Shown here piece by piece: positions 1 through 7,325 of a stretch of DNA of 64,000 nucleotides. A model generated the notes under the pieces. The model saw nothing but the letters and a program-made list of their open reading frames with translations, did no database searches and was not told the origin of the DNA. Location: contig DASWNP010000030.1 in the NCBI GenBank assembly GCA_036399175.1, forward strand, positions 9,839 through 73,838, written 5' to 3'. The DNA is from DASWNP01 sp036399175. GTDB taxonomy: Bacteria; Acidobacteriota; Blastocatellia; Pyrinomonadales; Pyrinomonadaceae. The first letter of the stretch is position 1; each line of letters begins with the position of its first letter. Both the position numbers and the translations under genes were made by a program.

Positions 1-666
1 CGCAGCCTCTACGACACGAAGTATGCGGCCATCTACTACCCGCGCATCATGGTCAGCGACCCGCTCTCGCAAACCGACATGCCCGTCCCGCCGAGCGGCC
101 ACGTCGCAGGCATCTACGCGCGCACCGACATCGAGCGCGGCGTTCACAAAGCGCCCGCCAACGAAGTGATACGCGGCATCACGGGGCTTGAGCTGAAGCT
201 CAACAAAGAAGAGCAGGACATCCTCAACCCGTCGCCCGTCAATATCAACGTGCTGCGCGATTTCAGGAGCACGGGGCGGGGCTTGCGCGTCTGGGGCGCG
301 CGCTGTATCACGAGCGACCCCGACTGGAAATACGTCAACGTGCGCCGCCTCTTCATCTTCATCGAAGAGTCGATTGACGAGGGCACGCAATGGGTCGTCT
401 TCGAGCCGAACGACGAGCCGCTCTGGGAGCGCGTGAGGCGCACGGTGACGGCGTTTCTCACGAACGTCTGGCGCGACGGCGCGCTTCAAGGCAAGACGCC
501 CGAGGAAGCCTTCTTCGTCAAGTGCGACCGCACGACCATGACGCAGGCCGACATCGACAACGGCAGGCTCATCGTGCTCGTCGGCATCGCGCCGGTGCGC
601 CCTGCGGAGTTTGTCATCTTCCGCATCGGCCAGTGGGTCGGCGGCTCGTCCGTCGATGAAGGTTGA
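1..666 (+). CDS. eCIS contractile sheath protein, C-terminal part (cut by window edge)
   Basis: The reading frame is open from base 1, so the gene starts outside the window; the internal ATG at 49 is not a real start. The visible 221 residues are the C-terminal sheath domain of phage tail sheath proteins, with the hallmarks RVWGARCITSDPDWKYVNVR, a following acidic helix (FIEESIDEGTQWVVFEPND) and a C-terminal strand ending in PVRPAEFVIFRIGQ. The same blocks recur in the second sheath gene at 1262-2953, so the locus has at least two sheath paralogues, as Afp/PVC systems do. The sheath surrounds the inner tube and drives it by contraction. A tube gene follows after 30 bases with a strong ribosome binding site. 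Confidence 0.93.
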   Translation, partial: RSLYDTKYAAIYYPRIMVSDPLSQTDMPVPPSGHVAGIYARTDIERGVHKAPANEVIRGITGLELKLNKEEQDILNPSPVNINVLRDFRSTGRGLRVWGARCITSDPDWKYVNVRRLFIFIEESIDEGTQWVVFEPNDEPLWERVRRTVTAFLTNVWRDGALQGKTPEEAFFVKCDRTTMTQADIDNGRLIVLVGIAPVRPAEFVIFRIGQWVGGSSVDEG

Positions 667-696
667 TTAGAGAAAGCTTCAGAAGGAGATTAAGAG

Positions 697-1137
697 ATGG
701 CGCAAACCGGCAAGCGAGACGACCCGTATCCGCAATTCAACTTCCTCGTCGAAATCGACGGCATCGCCCGCGCGGGCTTCACCGAATGCAGCGGGCTGAC
801 GACCGACACCGACGCCGTCGATTACCGCGAAGGCTCAGACCCGACCCTCAACGTGCGCAAGCTACCGGGGCTGCGAAAGTACACGAACATCGTGCTCAAG
901 CGCGGCTACACGCGCGACAAGGGGCTCTGGAACTGGCGCAAGCGAATCATCAACGGCATCAACGAGCGGCGCAGCGCCGACATCATCCTCCTCGACGAGC
1001 AGCGCAACGAAGTCCTTCGCTGGCGTCTGCGCGAAGTCTGGATAAGCAAGTGGGACAGCGGCCCCTTCAACGCCAAGACCGGCGACGTTGCCATCGAAAC
1101 CGTCGAGCTGGTTCACGAAGGCCTGGAGATGGTTTAA
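697..1137 (+). CDS. eCIS inner tube protein (Afp1/Afp5 type)
   Basis: This 146-residue protein has the layout of phage T4 gp19-like tube proteins: an N-terminal DPYPQFNFLVEIDGI strand, the FTECSGL motif, a central KYTNIVLKRGYTRDKGLWNW block and a C-terminal VAIETVELVHEGLEMV strand. Tube subunits stack as hexamers inside the sheath. An AGAAGGAG ribosome binding site lies just upstream of the ATG. A second tube paralogue lies at 2959-3438; the two differ clearly, so they may form different parts of the tube (shaft and baseplate-proximal ring). Confidence 0.93.
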   Translation: MAQTGKRDDPYPQFNFLVEIDGIARAGFTECSGLTTDTDAVDYREGSDPTLNVRKLPGLRKYTNIVLKRGYTRDKGLWNWRKRIINGINERRSADIILLDEQRNEVLRWRLREVWISKWDSGPFNAKTGDVAIETVELVHEGLEMV

Positions 1138-1261
1138 GAGCGAGAGAGCACGCATGCGTTGCGAAGCGAGAGAGCACACCGCGCTTGCTTCATCGTCCGC
1201 TTCGGTTCGCCCCGATGCGCTCCGGTTAGCATCGCTTTCAAGAACGAGTGAGTGAGGAAAC

Positions 1262-2953
1262 GTGCCTGAATACCTGACACCGGGCGTCTATTTCGAGTTC
1301 CGCGATGCTGCGCCGCGCTTTCGAGGCGTGCGCACGGACATCGCGGGATTCGTGGGCTTGGCCGAAAGCGGCCCGCTCAATGCGCCCGTGCGTCTCGAAT
1401 CATGGCGGCAGTTTCAGACGCTCTTCGGCGACCTCATGCCTTATGCCTTTCTCGCCTACGCCGTCAAAGGCTTCTTCGAAAACGGCGGGCGCACCTGCTT
1501 CGTCGTCCGCGTCGCGGGACAAACTGCCGCGCGCGCCGAGCGTCTGTTGAAGAACTCGTCGGGCGACGAAGTGATTCGTCTCTCGGCGCGCGACGAAGGC
1601 GCGTGGGGCAATCGCATCGGTTTCAACCTTCGCGCGCACAACGCGAAGGAGTTTTCGCTCGTCGTCTCGAACGGAGTTTTCCGCGAGAGCTTCGCGCGTC
1701 TCTCCGTCGAGGTAAACGCGCCGCGCTACTTCGCGCGCATCCTGAGCGAAGGCGACGAGCTGACGCCGCGCTCACACTGGTTGAGAGCCGAGCTAATCGG
1801 AGGTCTGCCGCCGGGCACGGATTTTCTGCCCGACGCGGTTGAGTCCGCGCTCGACAAAGGCGTCGGCTTTCTCTCCGGCGGCGCGGATGGCCTCGCGTCT
1901 CTCGTGCGCGAGGACTTCATCTGCGGAAGCGGCGCACCCACAGGCGCGAAGCGCGGGCTCTGTGCCCTCGAAGACATCGACGCCGTCAGCATCGTCGCCA
2001 TCCCCGACATACACGTTCAGCCGGTCGTCGCGCCGCCCGCGCCTCCGCCGCCCACATCCCCGCCGCGAGACCCCTGTCTACCTTCCAACGCTGCGCCGCC
2101 CGTCGCCGCGAGCGCGCCGCCCGCGCCGCCTGAGCAGCCGCCGGTCTTCTCGGAAGAGGACGTGGCCGCCGTCGAGCAGGCTTTAATCGACCACTGCGAG
2201 CGCATGCGAGACCGCTTTGCGATTCTCGACGCGCCGGTCGGTCAGGGCGGCGCTGCGTTGAACCTCGAAGGCGTGCAGCAGTGGCGCACGCGCTTCGAGT
2301 CGGCGCGCGGCTTCGCGGCGCTCTATTACCCGTGGATAAAAGTGGTCGAGCCGCCCGCCGCACGTCGCGGTTTGACGCGCGCCGTCCCCGCGAGCGGACA
2401 CCTCGCGGGTGTCTACGCGCGCACAGACCTCTCGACGGGCGTACACGCTGCGCCCGCCAACGCGGAGCTTTTCTGGACGAGCGATGTTCAAACGGTCGTC
2501 AACGAAGCGGCGCAGGGCGTTTTGAATCCGGTCGGGATTAACTGCATACGCGCTTTCCCCGGTCGCGGCATTCGCGTCTTCGGCGCGCGCACCATTAGCT
2601 CCGACCCCGATTGGCGCTACGTCAACGTGCGCCGCCTGATGCTGATGATTGAGGAAGCCGTTGACGAGGCGACGCAGTGGACGGTCTTCGAGCCGAACGA
2701 TTTCACTCTGCGGCAGACGCTAGTGATGGGCGTCTCGAACTTTCTCGAAAACATCTGGCGCGAAGGCGCGCTTGCGGGCGCGACGCCCGAAGAGGCTTTC
2801 TTCGTCAAGTGCGACGAGACGAACAATCCGCCCGAGTCGGTCGCGCTCGGCAGGCTCATCACGGATGTCGGCGTCGCGCCCGTTCGCCCTGCGGAGTTCA
2901 TCATCTTTCGCGTCGGGCGCACGGTCGAAGAGCTTGAAATCGTGGAGAGGTAG
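1262..2953 (+). CDS. eCIS contractile sheath protein with proline-rich insertion
   Basis: The 563-residue protein begins at a GTG preceded by GAGG. Its N-terminus (MPEYLTPGVYFEFRDAAP, then DIAGFVGLAESGPLN) and C-terminal half (RVFGARTISSDPDWRYVNVR, PVRPAEFIIFRVGR) are typical of tail sheath proteins. Between them, at about residues 250-297, lies a run of Pro, Ala and Ser (APPAPPPPTSPP and similar) that looks disordered. It interrupts the protein before the conserved YYPWIKV segment and probably loops out on the sheath surface. It is longer than the partial sheath at 1-666 would suggest for a minimal subunit. The next tube gene begins 5 bases downstream, so the two are co-translated. Confidence 0.93.
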   Translation: MPEYLTPGVYFEFRDAAPRFRGVRTDIAGFVGLAESGPLNAPVRLESWRQFQTLFGDLMPYAFLAYAVKGFFENGGRTCFVVRVAGQTAARAERLLKNSSGDEVIRLSARDEGAWGNRIGFNLRAHNAKEFSLVVSNGVFRESFARLSVEVNAPRYFARILSEGDELTPRSHWLRAELIGGLPPGTDFLPDAVESALDKGVGFLSGGADGLASLVREDFICGSGAPTGAKRGLCALEDIDAVSIVAIPDIHVQPVVAPPAPPPPTSPPRDPCLPSNAAPPVAASAPPAPPEQPPVFSEEDVAAVEQALIDHCERMRDRFAILDAPVGQGGAALNLEGVQQWRTRFESARGFAALYYPWIKVVEPPAARRGLTRAVPASGHLAGVYARTDLSTGVHAAPANAELFWTSDVQTVVNEAAQGVLNPVGINCIRAFPGRGIRVFGARTISSDPDWRYVNVRRLMLMIEEAVDEATQWTVFEPNDFTLRQTLVMGVSNFLENIWREGALAGATPEEAFFVKCDETNNPPESVALGRLITDVGVAPVRPAEFIIFRVGRTVEELEIVER

Positions 2954-2958
2954 AAGCG

Positions 2959-3438
2959 ATGTCAGCCACCGGAAGCCGCAACGACCCGTTTCCCGCCTTC
3001 AGGTTCTACGTCTCGCTCATCGAGACGGCGGGCGCGCTTCAGAAGGCCGTCTTCGGCGCGAAGAAGGTGGCCGCCGGTGGCTTCAGCGAATGCACCGGCC
3101 TCGAAGCCAGCATGACGCTCGAAGAATATTCCGAAGGCGGCCAGAACGCCTACGTTCACAAGTTTATGACGCGCATAACTTACTCGAACATCGTCCTCAA
3201 GCGCGGCATGACCTTCTCCGATGAACTCTGGCGCTGGCATGCCGACTACGTCGGCGGCAACGGCAAACGCTCCGACGGGCTCATCACTTTAGTCAACGAG
3301 TTCGGGCTGCCCCTCAGAAGCTGGAAGTTCGTGCGCGGGCTGCCCTCGAAGCTGACAGGGCCAACCCTGAATGCTTCGCAGAGCGCCGTCGCCATCGAGA
3401 CGCTCGAAATCGCACACGAAGGCTGGAAGCTTCTCTGA
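2959..3438 (+). CDS. eCIS inner tube protein, second paralogue (Afp5 type)
   Basis: The 159-residue protein has the tube signatures: DPFPAFRFYVSLIETAG at the N-terminus, GGFSECTGLEASMTLEEYSE, then KRGMTFSDELWRWHADYV and a C-terminal VAIETLEIAHEGWKLL. The ATG sits 5 bases after the sheath stop with GAGAGG upstream. It carries a short insertion (QKAVFGAKKVAAGG) before the FSECTGL motif that the tube at 697-1137 lacks. Order after the second sheath matches Afp5 of the Serratia antifeeding prophage, which is thought to join shaft and baseplate; that role here is inferred from position. Confidence 0.9.
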   Translation: MSATGSRNDPFPAFRFYVSLIETAGALQKAVFGAKKVAAGGFSECTGLEASMTLEEYSEGGQNAYVHKFMTRITYSNIVLKRGMTFSDELWRWHADYVGGNGKRSDGLITLVNEFGLPLRSWKFVRGLPSKLTGPTLNASQSAVAIETLEIAHEGWKLL

Positions 3439-3493
3439 GAAAGCTTCTCCGAAGTTTTCGCGCTTCGATTAATCGCGCGGGAGAGAGAAACGA

Positions 3494-3685
3494 GTGCCTG
3501 TCACCATCGGAACTTTGAAGAGCAGCGTTCACGTCATCGACGGCGACGCCGCCCTGAACGACGAGACGACCGAGCGCATTATCCAGATGGCCGTCGCGCG
3601 GATGCGCGAAGAATTGCGCGACGAGATAGAGGCCAAGAAGGACAGCGACGTGACGAACCAGAGGGCGGACACCGACCCGTACTAG
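3494..3685 (+). CDS. Small eCIS protein (Afp6-like, DUF5908-like)
   Basis: A 63-residue acidic protein starting at GTG. It begins MPVTIGTLKSSVHVID and continues as one long charged helix (ETTERIIQMAVARMREELRD) with a polar tail. Length, position between tube 2 and the LysM baseplate protein, and the opening strand followed by a helix fit the small Afp6/DUF5908 proteins found at this point in eCIS operons. Its biochemical role is not established. The call rests on position and general pattern rather than on a long match. Confidence 0.7.
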   Translation: MPVTIGTLKSSVHVIDGDAALNDETTERIIQMAVARMREELRDEIEAKKDSDVTNQRADTDPY

Positions 3686-3697
3686 AGGGAAAAAGTC

Positions 3698-4405
3698 TTG
3701 GAGCTGCAAAAAGCAAATTTTGAGAATCTCGAAACCGGAAAGTCGGTCGAGGTTCAATTCAACCCGACGGAGCTGTCTTTCAACAAGACGGCGCAGTTCG
3801 CCGAAATCGCCATCCCCGGCTTAGACGCCCCCGTCCTCCAGTTCATACGCGGCGGCACGGAAACGCTGAGCGTCGAGCTTTTCTTCGACTCTACCGACGA
3901 CGGGATGGCCGACTTCCCCACGAGCGTGACAGACAAGGTCAATCGCTTCTACGACCTCGTCAAGCAGAACCCGAAGACGCACGCCGTCCCGCGCTGCCTC
4001 TTCTCTTGGGGCGCGCCGCCTTCGAGCGCCGAAGAGCAGGGAAAGAAATTCGTCTCGAACGCTCCCTTCTATTTCAAGTGCATCGTCGAGAGCGTAGACC
4101 GCAAGTTCACGCTCTTTAGTCCCGAAGGCGTGCCGCTTCGCGCTCGCGTGACGGTCAAGATGCGCGAGTATCAGACGGTCGAAGAGATGTCGCGCAACCT
4201 CGAATCTGCCGACCACACGAAGGCGCACGTCCTCAAGCGGCGCGAGCGGCTCGACCAGATTTCGGCCAGAGAGTACGACACGCCCGCCGAGTGGCGGCGC
4301 ATCGCCGAGGCCAACGACCTCGACGACCCGCGACACGTTCCGCCCGGAACTATCCTGAAAGTTCCGCCCATCCAGATTGAGCCTTTCTCGCGGAGGACGC
4401 GTTGA
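3698..4405 (+). CDS. eCIS baseplate protein with C-terminal LysM domain (Afp7-like)
   Basis: A 235-residue protein with probable TTG start (MELQKANFENLETGKSVEVQFNPTE), 12 bases after the preceding stop. The N-terminal domain has the VQFNPTELSFNKT motif typical of T4 gp53/Afp7-type CIS tube-initiator proteins. The last about 50 residues form a LysM fold: VLKRRERLDQISAREY, then WRRIAEANDLDDP and PPGTILKVPP. In eCIS and R-pyocins this LysM protein clamps the spike hub to the first tube ring. The stop overlaps the next start (TGATG), so translation is coupled to the spike gene. Confidence 0.88.
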   Translation: MELQKANFENLETGKSVEVQFNPTELSFNKTAQFAEIAIPGLDAPVLQFIRGGTETLSVELFFDSTDDGMADFPTSVTDKVNRFYDLVKQNPKTHAVPRCLFSWGAPPSSAEEQGKKFVSNAPFYFKCIVESVDRKFTLFSPEGVPLRARVTVKMREYQTVEEMSRNLESADHTKAHVLKRRERLDQISAREYDTPAEWRRIAEANDLDDPRHVPPGTILKVPPIQIEPFSRRTR

Positions 4406-5667
4406 TGTCGGCCACCGTCGAGAAATTCCAGCCCATCTACGAAGGGCGCGACCTCTACGTGCCGGCCTTCGACCTCAAGGTCGATGGCCGCGACCTCGAC
4501 ACCGTCAAAGGCCCGGACGGGCGTTTCTCCGTCGCGCGCGACGTTATCGACGTGCGCTACACCGACAGCATCGACAAAGTCGATACGATGGAAATTACGG
4601 TCAACAACTGGGACGCCGAACGGCTCGATTTCAAATACACCGGCTCGAAGACCGACCGCCCCGACGAGATGATTGACATTTTCCTGCCCGGCAAAACCGT
4701 CGAGCTGCACATGGGCTACTTCCGACCCGTCGCCGGACGCCACGACGACCGCGACAAGCCCGAGCCCCTGCGCATGATGCTGCTCGGCAAAATCAACAAG
4801 CTCACGCCGAACTTCCCCGCCGCCGGACAGCCCACGCTGAAGGTCAGCGCGCAAAGCGTCCTCAGCCAGATGAGCGCCAAGCAGGAGACCTTCCATTACG
4901 ACGAGAGAACTTTCGGCACGAAGCCCAAAGCCAGCATGATTGCCGACAAGGTGGGCAAGCGTCGCAAGCTGATGTTCGAGAACAAGCCCATCGACCTCAA
5001 GACCGAGCCCGGCATTGCAAGCTCCGAGCCCGAGCTTGAATACGTCTTGCAGGATAACCAGTTCGACATCGTCTTCCTGCTCCAGCTCGCGCACCGTCAC
5101 GGCTACGACGTGCTTCTCAAGTACGAGAGCAAAGACAAACAGCAGCGCCCCTATCTCTACTTCGGCCCCGCGGGCCGCGAGCCGCGCCTCTCCTACAGGC
5201 TGGAGTGGGGCAGGTCGCTCATCCAGTTTCAGCCGACGCTGACGACCTCGAAGCAGGTCAAGGAAGTGACCGTGCGCGGCTGGGACATGACGACCAAGCA
5301 GCCCGTCAAGGTGACGGTTGACCGCACGATGCTGCCCAACAGCCCCTTGCGCGATAAGAAGCAGCTCGACAAGCTCGAAGAGGGTTTCAAAGAGAAGAAC
5401 GAAATCGTGGTTGACCAGCCTTTCAGGAGCATGGCCGAAGCGAAGGAGTACGCGAAGGCGCTTCTGATGGGGATAGCCGGAAACATGGTGACGGCGCGCG
5501 GCTCGACCGTCGGCACGCCCGACTTAAGAGCCGGAAGCCGCGTCGAGATAGCGAAGGTCGGCCAGCTCTTCAGCGGCACTTACACCGTGAAGACGACGAC
5601 TCACTCGATAACTTCCGGCGGCTACGTCACCGACTTCGAGGCGCGTCTGGAGGAGAAACGGCGATGA
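4405..5667 (+). CDS. eCIS spike hub, gp27-like (phage late control D)
   Basis: The 420-residue protein is the gp27/late-control-D half of a VgrG-type spike. A TTG at 4402 extends it by one residue, but the ATG at 4405, overlapping the previous stop by one base, is the better start. It opens with PAFDLKVDGRDL, has the VIDVRYTDSIDKVDTMEITV strand pair, a central VLQDNQFDIVFLLQLAHRHG helix and the VTVRGWDMTTKQPV motif typical of the family. The C-terminal domain (GTPDLRAGSRVEIAKVGQLF, then SGTYTVKTTTHSI) resembles the domain that contacts the gp5 OB fold. The gp5 part is a separate gene here, not fused as in Afp8. Overlaps the next gene by 4 bases (ATGA). Confidence 0.9.
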   Translation: MSATVEKFQPIYEGRDLYVPAFDLKVDGRDLDTVKGPDGRFSVARDVIDVRYTDSIDKVDTMEITVNNWDAERLDFKYTGSKTDRPDEMIDIFLPGKTVELHMGYFRPVAGRHDDRDKPEPLRMMLLGKINKLTPNFPAAGQPTLKVSAQSVLSQMSAKQETFHYDERTFGTKPKASMIADKVGKRRKLMFENKPIDLKTEPGIASSEPELEYVLQDNQFDIVFLLQLAHRHGYDVLLKYESKDKQQRPYLYFGPAGREPRLSYRLEWGRSLIQFQPTLTTSKQVKEVTVRGWDMTTKQPVKVTVDRTMLPNSPLRDKKQLDKLEEGFKEKNEIVVDQPFRSMAEAKEYAKALLMGIAGNMVTARGSTVGTPDLRAGSRVEIAKVGQLFSGTYTVKTTTHSITSGGYVTDFEARLEEKRR

Positions 5668-6167
5668 GCAAAATCTACGGCGTCGTGACCGGCCTCGTCG
5701 TGAACGTGGACGACCCCTTGAAGACAGGGCGCGTGCAGCTTCGCTTTCCCTGGCTCGGCGAACAGGTGGAGAGCCAGTGGGCGCGTGTGGCGACGATGAT
5801 GGCGGGCAAGGACAGGGGCAGCTGGTTCATGCCCGAAGTGGACGACGAAGTGCTCGTCGCCTTCGAGCACGGCAACGTCGAGCACCCGTTCGTCCTCGGC
5901 TTCCTCTGGAACGGCAAGGACAAGCCGCCGCGCGACGATACGAAGATACGCGTCCTCAAGTCGCTCAACGGTCACGAAATCGAGATAACAGACCCGCCCG
6001 TCACGGGCGGCGACAAAGGACACATCCGCATCAAGGACGCGCACGGCAACGTCATCGAGCTGTCGAACGGTCGCATCAGCATTACAGCCGTCGCCTTCAT
6101 CGACATTAAAGCTCCGCAGGTCGTCATCAACGGTCGCCCCGTCGTGCCCGCGCCGAGCCCAATCTGA
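5664..6167 (+). CDS. eCIS spike, gp5/baseplate V OB-fold protein
   Basis: A 167-residue protein with the OB domain of phage baseplate V/gp5: GVVTGLVVNVDDPLKTGRVQ, WARVATMMAGKDRG and then FMPEVDDEVLVAFEHG with HPFVLGFLWNG. The tail (HIRIKDAHGNVIELSNGRIS) is a short series of beta strands that would form the triangular spike stem. It completes the split Afp8 unit with the preceding gp27-like gene, to which it is coupled by an ATGA overlap. No lysozyme domain is present, as in eCIS generally. Confidence 0.92.
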   Translation: MSKIYGVVTGLVVNVDDPLKTGRVQLRFPWLGEQVESQWARVATMMAGKDRGSWFMPEVDDEVLVAFEHGNVEHPFVLGFLWNGKDKPPRDDTKIRVLKSLNGHEIEITDPPVTGGDKGHIRIKDAHGNVIELSNGRISITAVAFIDIKAPQVVINGRPVVPAPSPI

Positions 6168-6212
6168 GCGGATAAGAGAACGGATAAGACTTACCCAGAG
6201 ACTGAAAGAATC

Positions 6213-6887
6213 ATGGCTGAAGCACTCGTCGAGATACCCTGCGTCAAGTTTCCAGACCCGCCTTCGATGAAGGTGACGCTGCCCTTCGGCGTCGAGCTGA
6301 AGGCGCTGATGGACATCTCTCAGGGGCCGCCGAGCGACTGCACGCTCGTTCACAGCCTCATGCTCCAGCTCGCGCCGACTCTGGCCGGGCTCACATGCTT
6401 CTTCAAAGTCCTGAACGTCGTCGCCGCGCTCAAAGACATCAGCGTCGATACGCTCCCGAAGATTGCAAAGGCCGCCGCCGACCTCGGCCCGTGCCTGAAT
6501 TTCGCCATCGGCATTCCGTTGATGATTGCAGACATCCTGCGCATCATCATCGCCTTTCTCAAGTGCTTTATTCAGGGCGTCAAGAGCATTCTCAATTTTC
6601 AGGTGGGCATCGACTTGAACGCCGCCGAAGGCAATCCCGTCCTGCTCGCCTCGCTCGAATGCGCGAAGGCCAACTCCGAAGTTTCTCTCAATCAGCTCAT
6701 GCAGGGCTTGGCCGCCATTCAGCCTTTGCTCGACATGGTTTCGCCGCTCATGGAAATGGGCGGCCTCTCCCTGAAGCTTCCCTCGATGGGCGAAGCGACG
6801 GGCGCGAAGGATTTGACCGAGACGCTCGAAAAGCTCGAAAGCGTGCTCGTCGAATTGCAGAACGCGCTCGACTCCATCGGTTTGTAG
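6213..6887 (+). CDS. Unknown hydrophobic eCIS-operon protein
   Basis: I do not recognise this 224-residue protein. It has a short polar N-terminus (VEIPCVKFPDPPSMKVTLPF), then long non-polar helices (for example LNFAIGIPLMIADILRIIIA and FLKCFIQGVKSILNFQ) and a C-terminal amphipathic helix rich in Leu and Glu (TETLEKLESVLVELQNALDS). There are five Cys residues before residue 155. It sits between spike and gp25, where related systems place spike-tip or small baseplate genes, but it has no PAAR motif. Possibilities are a tube-lumen or spike-associated protein, or a hydrophobic plug. The function is open. Confidence 0.7.
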   Translation: MAEALVEIPCVKFPDPPSMKVTLPFGVELKALMDISQGPPSDCTLVHSLMLQLAPTLAGLTCFFKVLNVVAALKDISVDTLPKIAKAAADLGPCLNFAIGIPLMIADILRIIIAFLKCFIQGVKSILNFQVGIDLNAAEGNPVLLASLECAKANSEVSLNQLMQGLAAIQPLLDMVSPLMEMGGLSLKLPSMGEATGAKDLTETLEKLESVLVELQNALDSIGL

Positions 6888-6932
6888 GAGAACCGAAAAA
6901 GCAATCCGGTTTTACAGGAGACCGCAAAGAAG

Positions 6933-7325
6933 ATGGCTCGTGAATTCTTAGGTGTGGGGTGGAAGTTTCCGATTCGCGTCAACGCGCGGGGCGGTCTCTC
7001 CTATTCGCGCCACGAGCAGGACATCGAAGAGGCCGTCTGGATAATTCTGAGCACGGCCAAAGGCGAGCGCGTGATGGAGCCGGACTTCGGCTGCGGCATT
7101 CACGAGTACATCTTTGCGCCGAACAACGCGGCCACGCGCGGCTCGATTATCTACTCGGTGCAGAAAGCTCTGGCCGAGTATGAGCCTCGAATCGACGTTG
7201 AGAGCGTTCGTGTCGAGACGTTTCCGGGGAGCGAAAACCGTCTGCTGATTCACGTTGACTACCGCGTCCGCTCAACGAACGGCAGGCGCAATCTGGTTTA
7301 TCCATTTTACCTGACGGAGCCGTAA
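6933..7325 (+). CDS. eCIS baseplate protein gp25-like (Afp9)
   Basis: A 130-residue protein with a clear GPW/gp25 domain: GWKFPIRVNARGGLSYSRHE, then EEAVWIILSTAKGERVMEPD, FGCGIHEYIFAPNN and a C-terminal strand LIHVDYRVRSTNGRRNLVYP. The RVMEPDFGC region with its Glu is the family hallmark. Gp25 nucleates sheath assembly at the baseplate. The stop and the next ATG overlap as TAATG, indicating coupling to the baseplate J gene. Confidence 0.95.
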   Translation: MAREFLGVGWKFPIRVNARGGLSYSRHEQDIEEAVWIILSTAKGERVMEPDFGCGIHEYIFAPNNAATRGSIIYSVQKALAEYEPRIDVESVRVETFPGSENRLLIHVDYRVRSTNGRRNLVYPFYLTEP

